The notes beneath the pieces are model-generated. The model was not told the origin of the DNA. It saw only the letters and a program-made list of their open reading frames with translations, and ran no database searches. A stretch of 55,167 nt of DNA, from the NCBI GenBank assembly GCA_020047755.1, contig JAIFNL010000003.1, positions 1-55,167 of the forward strand, read 5' to 3'. Both the position numbers and the translations under genes were made by a program. Shown in pieces: positions 36,415-45,579 of this stretch (position 1 is the stretch's first letter; every line of letters begins with the position of its first letter). Origin of the DNA: Bacteroidota bacterium (lineage in GTDB: Bacteria > Bacteroidota > Bacteroidia > Bacteroidales > JAIFNL01).

Positions 36415-38118
36415 ATGACTAAATATATATTATTTTTACTAGTTTTTTTATATACTTCGTGCAATTTGACTCAAAAAAAAGCAGCGGAAGTAATTATCTC
36501 TATGGAAAACAGAGGATTAATTGCAGACTCTGGCATGGTAGTTAGTGCGCACCCCGAAGCGTCAAAAATAGGAGTAGCCATTTTACGCAAAGGTGGAAAT
36601 GCTGTAGATGCTTCTATTGCAGTTAGTTTTGCCTTGGCTGTATGTTATCCGTCGGCTGGAAATATTGGTGGTGGTGGTTTTGCAGTTGTTCGTATGAGTT
36701 CTGGCGAAATTTCTACTCTCGATTACCGCGAAAAAGCACCTAAGAGCGCATCAAGGGATATGTTTCTCGATTCTAAAGGCAATGTAATAAATGATTTAAG
36801 TGTTTATTCGTACAAAGCTTCTGGGGTTCCAGGTTCTGTCGATGGAATTATTACACTTTACGAAAAATACGGTTCTTTGCCTTTTTCTGAATTAATTCAA
36901 CCGGCAATAAATTTGGCTCTAAAAGGTTTTAAAATAACTAAAAATCAAGCAGAAGATTTCAATAGTTTGCAAATTGAATTTCAAAAATCGAATCCAGATG
37001 GTTGCGCTTTTTTAAAATCTAGTGCATGGCAAGAAGGCGATTTGTTAATTCAAGAAGATTTGGCAAAAACCCTAGAACGAATTCGTGATTTTGGGCGAGC
37101 TGGTTTTTATGAAGGCGAAACCGCAAAGATGATTGAAAATGAAATGCTTAGAAAAAACGGATTGATTTCAATTGATGATTTGAAAAAATATAAATCTCTT
37201 TGGCGCAAACCAATTCAAGGCAATTATAAAGGTTATAAAATAATATCAATGGCACCTCCTTCAAGCGGAGGAATTGCTTTACTTCAATTGTTAAATTCTG
37301 TTGAAAACCAAGATTTTGGCTCATTTCATTCCTCTCAGCATATTCACCTTTTTGCAGAAGCTGAGCGTCGAGTTTATGCCGATAGAGCTTCCTATTTGGG
37401 TGATAGTGATTTTTTTCCTGTTCCTATAAGCCAACTTATTGATAAAAAGTACAATACAGAAAGAATGAAGACTTTTAATTTAGATAAAGCTACTTCTTCA
37501 AAAGAAATAAAAGAAGGAGAAATTTCTATGCATGAAAGTGAGGAAACTACTCATTTTTCGATAGTTGACAAATGGAAAAATGCTGTTTCGATAACAACAA
37601 CATTGAATCTGAGTTATGGAAGCAGAATCGTAGTAAAAGGAGCGGGCTTTTTATTGAACAACGAGATGGACGATTTTAGCATAAAACCCGGATATCCAAA
37701 TGCTTATGGCTTAATAGGTGGTGAAGCAAATGCAATAGAACCTTATAAAAGAATGTTAAGTTCTATGACTCCAACGATTGTTTTGAAAAATGATAGCTTA
37801 TTTTTTGTTGTTGGCTCGCCTGGAGGTTCTACTATTATTACTTCTGTTTTTCAGGTAATTACAAACGTTACCGATTTTCAAATGACTGCTTTACAGGCTG
37901 TTGAAGCTTCGCGTTTCCATCATCAATGGCTACCCGATGAAATTTTTTACGAAAAAAACGGTTTGGATAGTTTGGTTATTATTGGTTTAACTAAAAAAGG
38001 GCATTTTTTGAAACAGCGTGCACCCATTGGGCGTGTAGAGGCTATTTTAGTGCTGCCTAATGGAAAACTGGAAGGTGCTGCTGACCCACGTGGCGATGAT
38101 AATGCGCAAGGTTTTTAA
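36415..38118 (+). CDS. ggt: Gamma-glutamyltransferase
   Basis: The 567-residue enzyme has a lipoprotein-like signal (LFLLVFLYTSC) and acts in the periplasm. It is made as a precursor that cuts itself before a catalytic threonine, here in ESEETTHFSIVD (about residue 380), separating large and small subunits. Also present are VSAHPEASKIGVAILRKGGNAVDAS, AGNIGGGGFAVV, YREKAPK and SPGGSTIITSVFQV. It cleaves gamma-glutamyl bonds of glutathione or related peptides. Length is normal. A weak inverted repeat without T tract (38131-38165) lies between it and the convergent gene. Confidence 0.95.
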   Translation: MTKYILFLLVFLYTSCNLTQKKAAEVIISMENRGLIADSGMVVSAHPEASKIGVAILRKGGNAVDASIAVSFALAVCYPSAGNIGGGGFAVVRMSSGEISTLDYREKAPKSASRDMFLDSKGNVINDLSVYSYKASGVPGSVDGIITLYEKYGSLPFSELIQPAINLALKGFKITKNQAEDFNSLQIEFQKSNPDGCAFLKSSAWQEGDLLIQEDLAKTLERIRDFGRAGFYEGETAKMIENEMLRKNGLISIDDLKKYKSLWRKPIQGNYKGYKIISMAPPSSGGIALLQLLNSVENQDFGSFHSSQHIHLFAEAERRVYADRASYLGDSDFFPVPISQLIDKKYNTERMKTFNLDKATSSKEIKEGEISMHESEETTHFSIVDKWKNAVSITTTLNLSYGSRIVVKGAGFLLNNEMDDFSIKPGYPNAYGLIGGEANAIEPYKRMLSSMTPTIVLKNDSLFFVVGSPGGSTIITSVFQVITNVTDFQMTALQAVEASRFHHQWLPDEIFYEKNGLDSLVIIGLTKKGHFLKQRAPIGRVEAILVLPNGKLEGAADPRGDDNAQGF

Positions 38119-38182
38119 TATTTAATTATTAGTTGTAAGTTGAAATCAAGTATAAATTTACAACTGATAAAATTTTACCAGA

Positions 38183-39412
38183 TTACTTTCGGCGAAGTTC
38201 TATAATTGTTATTTCGGGCAAAATGCCAACTCTTCCAGGGTATCCAATACAACCGAATCCTCTGTTTACGTACAAATATTTGCCGCTTTCTTCAAATAAC
38301 CCAGCCCAGTCTTTGTAGCGATATTTTACTGGGCTCCATCGGAAATTGCCTATTTCTATACCAAATTGCATTCCGTGCGTATGTCCGCTCAAGGTTAAAG
38401 CGACTTCTTTTTTATTTTTGAGCACTTTTTCGCGCCAATGTGTTGGGTCGTGTGAAAGTAAAACAGTAAAATCATTTGCGGTAAGATTTTTAAGTGCCTT
38501 ATCTAAATCGCCTTTTTGAGGAAACGGAGGAAGTCCCCAATTTTCAACGCCTACTAAATAGAGCGTGTCGTTGTTTTTTACCAACGGAAAATTTGCATTA
38601 TTTAGCCATTTTAGCCCCATTTCGATGCCTATTTGGTTCAAATCCTCTAAATTTTTTTGCCTTTCTGCTTCTGAATTCCATCGAACATAACTTCCATAAT
38701 CGTGGTTACCCCACACTATAAATTTGCCAAATGGTGCATTCAGTTTTTGTATTAAACTGACAAATCGCTTGGCTTCAATTGCCTTATTATTTACCATATC
38801 ACCTGTAAAAAGAATTACATCAGGTTTTTGAGCTTGCAGCAAGTCGAATCCCTTTTTTACTTTCTCTACATTATCGAAGGTACCAAGATGTAAATCAGAT
38901 AGTTGTGCTATTTTGAATCCATCAAATTCTTTCGGCAAATTTTCAAATTCGAGTGTTTTTTTGTGAACCTGAAAATTGTATTTTCCAAAACTAACCCCGT
39001 AATTTAAAATTAAAAATAAAACAGAAGCTATTGATAAAGATATAAAACTCAAGATGTATGAACGTGAAATTAATTCGGCACTTCTAAAATTGGCAACTGT
39101 TTGAAATAGCCACAAAAACGAGCGGAATAAATCTTCCACTAAATAATTTGCACTCAGAATTAATTTTGCTATGGTAAATGAGAAGGCTATGCCGAAAAAT
39201 ATTGATGTACTGCTACTTACAGTTACAAATCCATTTGCGCCTGCTTTTAGAAATAAGAAAATGCCCAAAATAGTAAGCAGACTGGTTACCAAATAAATGA
39301 GGCTGTAAATTTTGACATGTGATGCAAAAAGCGCACTTCTTAACCCGAAATACGAGTAAATATCAATAGCTAAAAGCAGTATAGTTAGTATAATTACTGG
39401 TAACATTTTCAT
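38183..39412 (-). CDS. Membrane metallophosphoesterase
   Basis: The 409-residue protein has four N-terminal membrane helices (up to about residue 140) and a calcineurin-like phosphoesterase domain with all metal-site motifs: IAQLSDLHLGTF, DVILFTGDMVNN, VWGNHDYG, LSHDPTHW and LSGHTHGMQFG. Similar YkuE/YaeI-type proteins cut phosphodiester or pyrophosphate bonds of lipids at the membrane surface; the substrate here is unknown. It is single and convergent with ggt. Confidence 0.9.
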   Translation of the reverse strand: MKMLPVIILTILLLAIDIYSYFGLRSALFASHVKIYSLIYLVTSLLTILGIFLFLKAGANGFVTVSSSTSIFFGIAFSFTIAKLILSANYLVEDLFRSFLWLFQTVANFRSAELISRSYILSFISLSIASVLFLILNYGVSFGKYNFQVHKKTLEFENLPKEFDGFKIAQLSDLHLGTFDNVEKVKKGFDLLQAQKPDVILFTGDMVNNKAIEAKRFVSLIQKLNAPFGKFIVWGNHDYGSYVRWNSEAERQKNLEDLNQIGIEMGLKWLNNANFPLVKNNDTLYLVGVENWGLPPFPQKGDLDKALKNLTANDFTVLLSHDPTHWREKVLKNKKEVALTLSGHTHGMQFGIEIGNFRWSPVKYRYKDWAGLFEESGKYLYVNRGFGCIGYPGRVGILPEITIIELRRK

Positions 39413-39567
39413 TGTTTTTAAGAATGATTTGAAAAATAATTAAATAATATCGTTTTGGCAAAGAAAATTAAAACAAATTGTAATTCCAATTATTAATCTG
39501 ATTCTTTTCTTTTTTTATGATTATTTAACTAATCTACAATAAACATATAAAAAATTAGAATTTGAAA

Positions 39568-40647
39568 TTAATTTGTAATTACTGCATTTACTGGGCAAAT
39601 TTGTTTACAAGCATCGCATTTTACACATTTCTCATTATCAACTACATGCAACTCATAAGGTTTGTGTAAAATAGCCTGAGTTGGGCAAACTTGTGCACAT
39701 TTTGTGCAGCCAATACACTCATTAGTAATGAAATACTGGACTAAATTGACACATTTTCCGGTTTTACACTTTCCGTTGATGTGCTCAATATATTCATCTT
39801 TAAAATATTTTAAGGTTGATAATACCGGATTAGGCGCTGATTTTCCTAAGCCGCAAAGACTACCTTTTATTGTGCTTTTTGCTAGATTTTCAAGCATTTC
39901 CAAGTCTTGCAGTTTGCCTTTTCCCGAAGTGATTCTATTTAAAATTTCGAGCATTTGAGTAGTCCCAATTCTGCAAAAAGTACATTTCCCGCACGACTCA
40001 TTTTGTGTGAACGACAGAAAATATTTTGCAATGTCCACCATGCAATCGTCTTCGTCCAAAACAATTAAACCGCCAGAGCCCATCATAGCACCAACTTTGC
40101 TAAGAGATTGGTAATCAACTGAAATATCGGACATTTCGGCAGGAATGCAGCCCCCCGAAGGACCACCAATTTGAACAGCTTTAAATGCTTTGTTGTTAGC
40201 AATTCCGCCGCCTATTTTTTCAACTATCTGCCTGATAGTTATGCCCATAGGGACTTCAATTAAGCCTCCCCGTTTTATTTTTCCGGCTAAAGCAAAAACT
40301 TTGGTACCTTTGCTATTTTCTGAGCCAATGCGAGCAAAAGCGGCTGCTCCTCGTTTTATAATCCAAGGCACTAATGCCAACGTTTCGGTATTATTTATTA
40401 AAGTTGGTTTTTCCCACAAACCTTGCTCGGCAGGGTAGGGTGGTCGCATACTCGGATAGCCTCTTTTGCCTTCTTCAAAAAGTTCAATTTCTAGCGAAAA
40501 TTTGCTTCCCAAAATAGTTGTACCTACTAAATTAGCTTCTTTACAAAGAGCAAGCGCATTTTTAATTCGCTCAACAGCAAGAGGATACTCAGCTCTAATA
40601 TAAAAAAGACCTTTGGTTGCACCAACTGCAAAAGCTGCAATCAACAT
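39568..40647 (-). CDS. NuoF-like NADH dehydrogenase, C-terminal fragment (frameshifted)
   Basis: 359 residues forming the rest of the NuoF part whose first part lies in 40595-41884. It begins MLIAAFAVGATKGLFYIRAEYP, which in family members follows a 14-residue stretch that is missing here. It includes the FMN-domain end, the N3 cluster motif ESCGKCTFCRIG with the later GSLCGLGKSAP Cys, and a C-terminal two-[4Fe-4S] ferredoxin (CIGCTKCAQVCP, CVKCDACKQICP), as in HydB/HndC-type subunits of bifurcating enzymes. The Met at 40647 is an internal residue, not a true start. It would normally pass NADH electrons to iron-sulfur clusters. As it stands the enzyme is broken unless the sequence is in error. 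Confidence 0.85.
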   Translation of the reverse strand: MLIAAFAVGATKGLFYIRAEYPLAVERIKNALALCKEANLVGTTILGSKFSLEIELFEEGKRGYPSMRPPYPAEQGLWEKPTLINNTETLALVPWIIKRGAAAFARIGSENSKGTKVFALAGKIKRGGLIEVPMGITIRQIVEKIGGGIANNKAFKAVQIGGPSGGCIPAEMSDISVDYQSLSKVGAMMGSGGLIVLDEDDCMVDIAKYFLSFTQNESCGKCTFCRIGTTQMLEILNRITSGKGKLQDLEMLENLAKSTIKGSLCGLGKSAPNPVLSTLKYFKDEYIEHINGKCKTGKCVNLVQYFITNECIGCTKCAQVCPTQAILHKPYELHVVDNEKCVKCDACKQICPVNAVITN

Positions 40648-41821
40648 CCATGAACGCGCCAGGGTCGCCTTCGTCGCCGTTGCAAATAATATACTTGGTG
40701 TCGGAATTTATGTTTTTCACAATTTTCCATTTTGTGCCCGTCGGAAAACCTCCGCCTCCTCGTCCACGCAAGCCACTGTTATCAATAATTTCGATGATTT
40801 GCTCAGATGAATATTCGTTCAGGCATTTTTCAAAAGCTTTAAAACCACCCAAACGACGATATTCTTCTAAGTTAGTAGGGCTAATTTCACCTCTATATTC
40901 TGTTGCTATATTTATCTGACCATCAAGGAATTCCGAAACCGGAGTGTCGCGTTTGTTCGAAGCATAACGCCTTACTGATTTTGGCAAATCTTGGACTATT
41001 TTTTCCTCTAAAAAACTGAAAAAATTACTTTTAAAACGATGAAAAAGATTTTTCGATTTAAAATGCTTTCTTATAATTTGGTTTACTTCTTCTGGTTTTA
41101 TTTTAGAATAAAAAACGGGCAATTCGCCTTGTTTATGTACTTCTAAAAGAGGAACTTGATTGCAAATTCCTACGCAACCTACTTGTTTTACATCAACAGA
41201 TATTTTATTCTCAAAAAGAGTTCTTTCTAGCTCATTTTTAACATCTTGGCTGCCGCTCGCCACGCAACACGAGCCTAAACCCACGCGTACTTCACCTTGT
41301 GAATTTGCAACTGAATCGAAATTTGCTATTCGCTTTGCTTTGGGGTTGTTTTTTGCAGATAGAAAATCAGCTAAAATATTTGCTATTCCATCAGTTTCAA
41401 CGTGTCCATAAGTTGTATTATCTATTTGAATAACAGGCGCAATAGTGCAGCATCCAAGGCAAGCAACTTTGTCGAGTGTAAATAATTTTTCGGCATCTGT
41501 ATCTTCATTTTCAGCTATTTTCAATTCTCGTTTAAAAGCATCGTACACACGCATTGCTCCTTTTACATGACAGGCTGTGCCCACGCAAACCTTTATAATA
41601 TGCTCACCTACAGGCTTATGTCGAAATTGAGAATAAAAAGTAGAAATTCCATAAATTTGTGCCGGACTTATTTCTGTATTTTCGCAAACATATTCCAAAG
41701 CCTCTTGAGGCAAATAGTTAAATTCATGCTGAATAGCTTGTAAAATAGGAATAACTTTATTTTTAGTTTTCCCCTTTTCCTGAATTATTTTTTCTACTAT
41801 TTTTCTACTATTTTCCATCAT
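40595..41821 (-). CDS. NuoE-NuoF fusion, N-terminal fragment (frameshifted)
   Basis: I prefer the start at 41821 (MMENSRKIVEKI) over the ORF-track 41884, because homology begins there. Domains: NuoE thioredoxin-like [2Fe-2S] (about 1-150) with CVGTACHVKGA and ACLGCCTIAPVIQ; a second thioredoxin-like ferredoxin (about 170-260) with GLGSCCVASGS and VGCVGICNQVP; then the start of NuoF with the NADH-binding GLRGRGGGGFPTGTKW and NGDEGDPGAFMD. Right after that Asp the frame is lost and the ORF ends in nonsense. It lies at the 3' end of the redox operon, with the membrane-anchored propeller gene just upstream. Confidence 0.88.
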   Translation of the reverse strand: MMENSRKIVEKIIQEKGKTKNKVIPILQAIQHEFNYLPQEALEYVCENTEISPAQIYGISTFYSQFRHKPVGEHIIKVCVGTACHVKGAMRVYDAFKRELKIAENEDTDAEKLFTLDKVACLGCCTIAPVIQIDNTTYGHVETDGIANILADFLSAKNNPKAKRIANFDSVANSQGEVRVGLGSCCVASGSQDVKNELERTLFENKISVDVKQVGCVGICNQVPLLEVHKQGELPVFYSKIKPEEVNQIIRKHFKSKNLFHRFKSNFFSFLEEKIVQDLPKSVRRYASNKRDTPVSEFLDGQINIATEYRGEISPTNLEEYRRLGGFKAFEKCLNEYSSEQIIEIIDNSGLRGRGGGGFPTGTKWKIVKNINSDTKYIICNGDEGDPGAFMDVDCSFCSWCNQRSFLY

Positions 41822-41893
41822 TTTATATAGAATATGTTCAATACTTATAATTCTAATTGCTTTTAATTTTTTTTGAAAAATCAAGAAAAATTG

Positions 41894-43669
41894 CTACTTT
41901 CCAATGCAATATAAATTTTCTTTGCCACGAATATAAATTCGACCATCAGCAAAGGCTGGCGTACAGGTTGAATTTTCGCCTAGTGGATTTGTTGCTATTA
42001 AATTGAACTTATCACTAGCAATAAAAATATGTGTATTACCCTTCATATCAATAAGATAAATGCTATTATTGACCAAAACAGGCGAGCCATAAAAGCCAGT
42101 AGAAAATTCATGTTCCCAAAGTTTTTTACCGTCTTTTGAACCATAGCAAGCTACTGCACCATAGCTAGTTATCAAAAAAAGATAGTCTTTGGTAGCTATT
42201 GGGCTTGGCACATCTGACATATATTCGTCGCTTTGCCAAAGAATTTCAGGAGTTTCGCCTAATTTTATTGCCGATAAATTTGCATACTCATTGGTTGCAA
42301 ACACCACGCCATCAGCATAAGCAGCTGATGGACCTACTTCACCAAAGATACAATCAATTTTCCAGTTTTCTTTTCCTGTGTAAGGGTTATAGGAGGCTAC
42401 ATAAGGGTCAGCAACTAGAATTACTTCCGTTTGTTTTCCGGTAGAAACTACAATGGGTGATGCCCATGAAATTTTTACTTTGCGTGGTGTGCTCCACACG
42501 GTCTTTCCTGTTAATATATTCAATGCCATTACTTTAGCTTCCGATTTTTGGTCATATTGCACAATTAATTTGTCTTGAAAAAGCATAAGCGACGACGAAT
42601 GCCCGTAATGATTGCCCATAACTCCTAAATTGCGAGCCCAAACGCGATTTCCTTCCATGTCAACAGCTACTACATCGCCATTTGAAAAAATAGCATATAC
42701 TCTCCGCCCATCAGTTGCCAGTGTGGGGGCAGCATGTCCGGTATCGGCAGTAACTTTAGGCGCTGATGAAGGCGAGCCTGCTACGTTTTTTACTTGATGA
42801 GTCCAAAGAAGTTTTCCGGTATTTCTATCAAAGCAATAAACTTCCCGTTTTGTTTCGTCAGCACCGCTTACAAAGAGTTTATCGCCCCAAATAATGGGCG
42901 AATTATAACCTTGCAAAGGTGTTTTAATTTTCCAAAGTATATTTTGTTTGCTTGTCCCATTCCATTTTGTGGGAACATTTTTCTTGTAAACCACCCCATT
43001 TCCGCCAATTCCTCTAAAAGTTGCATAATTTTCGGCTACCTCTTTTGCTGTTGGAAACGGAGTTTGCTCAATCGCTAGCGAATCAATATTTTTTAATGTA
43101 TCAGAAAGTTCTTCTGCTGCTAATTCTTCGTTTTCATTTACCTGGTTATTTTCTGCTGAAAGAGAATCAGAAGGCAGGCTATCGTTTGCTATATTTTGCA
43201 CAAAAGTATTTTCTAACTGCTTGTGCGACAGAAATGCAGAGATTAAAGCCAGCATTACAAGGCTTAAACCACCAAAAATGAGCCATTTGCGAGCTTTTGC
43301 TTGAGCAAAAAATGCTTCATCTTTTTCAAGATATTCTACTTCGCGCTTTCCCGAAAGTAAAATTTGCATAGCTATAACAAACAGAGCCACAGCTGCTAAC
43401 AACAAATACCCACCCATGCGAATTTGCCACTGACTTGTAAAATAAGCTTTTCGCGAAAGCAAATCTATGCTGCGAATCTCCTCGCGAAGTGCCTCATTGT
43501 TTGGGTCTTCATTGAGCCTTTGCATTAAATTTTCAATTATTTTTGCATTTACAGGATCAAGTTGCGAATACTGTATGTAATTAACTATGAGTAAAATAGC
43601 TATAAAAACAGCGAAAAATGCTGTTCCATAAGCTATTTTTTTCCAAAGTTCGTTGTTTTTTGAATTCAT
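41894..43669 (-). CDS. Membrane-anchored PQQ-like beta-propeller protein
   Basis: The 591-residue protein has three membrane helices (about 12-30, 86-106, 129-147), a Ser/Glu-rich linker (about 155-205) and a beta-propeller (about 215-591) with repeated blades such as RNTGKLLWTHQVKN, ILTGKTVWSTP, PYTGKENWKI and KDGKKLWEHEF. Three helices put the propeller outside the inner membrane. No cytochrome c motif is present. It sits between the NapH-like and NuoE-NuoF genes, so it may be the membrane partner that meets the iron-sulfur relay. Whether it binds PQQ is open. Confidence 0.84.
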   Translation of the reverse strand: MNSKNNELWKKIAYGTAFFAVFIAILLIVNYIQYSQLDPVNAKIIENLMQRLNEDPNNEALREEIRSIDLLSRKAYFTSQWQIRMGGYLLLAAVALFVIAMQILLSGKREVEYLEKDEAFFAQAKARKWLIFGGLSLVMLALISAFLSHKQLENTFVQNIANDSLPSDSLSAENNQVNENEELAAEELSDTLKNIDSLAIEQTPFPTAKEVAENYATFRGIGGNGVVYKKNVPTKWNGTSKQNILWKIKTPLQGYNSPIIWGDKLFVSGADETKREVYCFDRNTGKLLWTHQVKNVAGSPSSAPKVTADTGHAAPTLATDGRRVYAIFSNGDVVAVDMEGNRVWARNLGVMGNHYGHSSSLMLFQDKLIVQYDQKSEAKVMALNILTGKTVWSTPRKVKISWASPIVVSTGKQTEVILVADPYVASYNPYTGKENWKIDCIFGEVGPSAAYADGVVFATNEYANLSAIKLGETPEILWQSDEYMSDVPSPIATKDYLFLITSYGAVACYGSKDGKKLWEHEFSTGFYGSPVLVNNSIYLIDMKGNTHIFIASDKFNLIATNPLGENSTCTPAFADGRIYIRGKENLYCIGK

Positions 43670-43699
43670 TTTAAAAATATTTTGTATTTTATTTTACTG

Positions 43700-44365
43700 C
43701 TATTCTTTTTCATTTTTTATTGTTATTGGGCAAAAATCCATGCACCTTCCACAGCTAAAACACTCGCCCTTATTGGGTGTATAATCTGTTCGATAACGAT
43801 AAATGGACAAGCCTGCAAGCATTAGTCCAAAAACTAAACCCATAAAACCGCCTACAAGCATTCCGCCCATTTTAAACTCTTCAATTTTATCAGCAGCTTC
43901 TTTGAAAAGCTCTTTTTCTGTTTTGCCCGAAGCTTTAAAACCTTCTACATCTACGTTTTCGGGTAAATTTTCGGGATTTTCTTTTGCTATTTTATTATAC
44001 CTGAAAACTTCTTGAGCTAATTGTACTTTTGGGTTTACTTTTGCTAAAGTTTCATTCATTTGCCTTCCTACATATCCACCTACAAAAATTAATGCCGGAA
44101 TAATTAATGCTAAAATTAAAAATTTACGTGCAAGCACTGTTTTATCTTCCTTAATATTAAGCTTTTCTGGCTTGTCAATTGCTCCAAACGGACATGAATT
44201 TTCGCACAAGCGACATTGTATGCAAGTAGTAGGCGTTATTTGCATGTGATATTTTGAAAAGCGGCTAAACCAGTTCAATATCACGCCGTAAGGGCAGAAA
44301 AAACGGCAATAAGGGCGAGCAATAAACATACCGGCAACAAGAAAAATAGCACCAATTATAAACAT
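43700..44365 (-). CDS. NapH/NosR-like 4Fe-4S membrane protein, C-terminal fragment (frameshifted)
   Basis: 221 residues with the second half of a polyferredoxin membrane protein. The family-matching frame extends upstream of the Met at 44365 by at least RLDAKFY, to 44386, with no start codon, so this Met is internal. Motifs: IARPYCRFFCPYGVILNW (CxxxCP), a ferredoxin site CIQCRLCENSCP, two more membrane helices and a C-terminal GECFSCGRCMDFCP half-ferredoxin. Such proteins pass electrons between quinol or ferredoxin and periplasmic acceptors. About 14 conserved residues (usual text ending near the RYDP motif) are missing between the fragments. Confidence 0.82.
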   Translation of the reverse strand: MFIIGAIFLVAGMFIARPYCRFFCPYGVILNWFSRFSKYHMQITPTTCIQCRLCENSCPFGAIDKPEKLNIKEDKTVLARKFLILALIIPALIFVGGYVGRQMNETLAKVNPKVQLAQEVFRYNKIAKENPENLPENVDVEGFKASGKTEKELFKEAADKIEEFKMGGMLVGGFMGLVFGLMLAGLSIYRYRTDYTPNKGECFSCGRCMDFCPITIKNEKE

Positions 44366-44946
44366 ATAAAATTTTGCATCGAGCCTTCACTTTCCGTAGC
44401 CGCGTAAAGTACAGCTAAAGCCAAGTAAATATAAGGAATTACACGCAAAAGAGCTTGTGTCCATTTTTTTAACTCAATGGGCTTAAAAATTACTAAATCT
44501 TGAATTGCTCCCAAAGGACAAACGCCAGCACAAAAAGTTCTTCCGTAAAAAAGCGTATAAATTAAAGGCAAAATAAAAAACAAAACGGCTGTTAAAGGAA
44601 TAGAATAATTGGGATTGAAAAGGGCTAATGTGATATTTTGAATTGCTCCAATAGAACAAACGCAACCTTCGCGATAAAAGCCAAAATATAAAAGTGAAAA
44701 TATTGATAACCAAAATATTCCACGCCTAGAGCGTTTTTTCACAACCAGATATGATGCTAAAGAAAGAGCTGCTAAAAGAACAAAAACATCGAGGTATTCT
44801 AATGCTAAAATACGTGTAGGTGATTGATGCAAAGGAGGTTGTGTATGCCCACTTTCAAATTCCGGCTTAGGAAAACGCTGCGCAAAAGCGATTGTTGTTT
44901 GTAGCAAATTTATTGCTAAAAATATAATTAAAATAAGTTTTTTCAT
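44356..44946 (-). CDS. NapH/NosR-like 4Fe-4S membrane protein, N-terminal fragment (frameshifted)
   Basis: 196 residues: signal-like helix (LILIIFLAINLLQTTIAFA), then four membrane helices with two cysteine pairs, GCVCSIGAIQNI and FCAGVCPLGAIQDL, the paired CxxxCPxG(A) motifs of NosR/NapH proteins. The family-like sequence breaks off after LYAATES, and the ORF then runs a few codons out of frame to a stop. The continuation is the fragment 43700-44365 in another frame. The start is 23 bases after the ferredoxin gene 44970-45545, so the operon order is clear. Confidence 0.82.
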   Translation of the reverse strand: MKKLILIIFLAINLLQTTIAFAQRFPKPEFESGHTQPPLHQSPTRILALEYLDVFVLLAALSLASYLVVKKRSRRGIFWLSIFSLLYFGFYREGCVCSIGAIQNITLALFNPNYSIPLTAVLFFILPLIYTLFYGRTFCAGVCPLGAIQDLVIFKPIELKKWTQALLRVIPYIYLALAVLYAATESEGSMQNFICL

Positions 44947-44969
44947 TTATTTATATATAATCTATTTTT

Positions 44970-45545
44970 TTAACTAAAGTCAGCTCCTTCTCCGCTAAAA
45001 CCTTTGAAAATATTGGGCTTGCTTGCAGGAACTCTTGAGTAAGCATCTGCTGGACAGTCAATTGCAATGGCACATTGATTGCAATTCACACAAATATCAT
45101 GTCGCACTTGCAACTGCAACGAGCCATTGCCAAAAGCATCGCAACCAGCTACGCATTTTCCGCAGCCAATGCACAATTCTTCGTCAATGTTATATTCAAA
45201 AAATGGGTCTTCTACATAAGTTCGTTTAATTGCATTGGTCGGACAAAGCTGATTTTCAGCAGCTGTGGTAAGATTTTTTGTTTCGGGCTTAAAATAGCCG
45301 CCGCACAAATCGCAATAGCCGCACATGTCGTGTACGTGTACAACTTTTACAGCAGAAGGTGTTAAAACACAAGAAGTTACACATCTTCCGCATTGTGTGC
45401 ATTTTGCAGGATCGAGCTGCCATACCAAATCATCGGAAAGCACATTTTTTAACAAAGCACCACCTAAACCTACTAAGCTCAAGGCTAAAGAAAAACGGAC
45501 ACCTTTGTTAATAAATTCTCGTCTATCTATTTTATCATTTGCCAT
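44970..45545 (-). CDS. Periplasm-directed four-cluster ferredoxin (NapG/MauM-like)
   Basis: The 191-residue protein starts with a twin-arginine-type leader (KIDRREFINKGVRFSLALSLVGLGGAL), then has four [4Fe-4S] cysteine groups: CTQCGRCVTSC, CGYCDLCGG with a later CP, CIGCGKCVAGC and CVNCNQCAIAIDCP. The pattern is that of NapG/MauM-type ferredoxins, which work with NapH-type membrane proteins; the gene is directly upstream of such a gene here. It may stay anchored through the uncleaved leader. It likely moves electrons between the membrane protein and a partner on the outer side. Confidence 0.88.
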   Translation of the reverse strand: MANDKIDRREFINKGVRFSLALSLVGLGGALLKNVLSDDLVWQLDPAKCTQCGRCVTSCVLTPSAVKVVHVHDMCGYCDLCGGYFKPETKNLTTAAENQLCPTNAIKRTYVEDPFFEYNIDEELCIGCGKCVAGCDAFGNGSLQLQVRHDICVNCNQCAIAIDCPADAYSRVPASKPNIFKGFSGEGADFS

Positions 45546-45579
45546 AAATTTATATTAGTAAATTATAAGTATAAAAAAA

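Noticed and set aside
38131-38165. Inverted repeat AGTTGTAA / TTACAACT between ggt and the phosphoesterase gene
   Set aside because: No T tract and a long loop; too weak to call a terminator.
40595-40650. Programmed ribosomal frameshift joining the two NuoE-NuoF fragments
   Set aside because: A frameshift would not restore the about 14 conserved residues that are missing, and no slippery heptamer lies at the junction.
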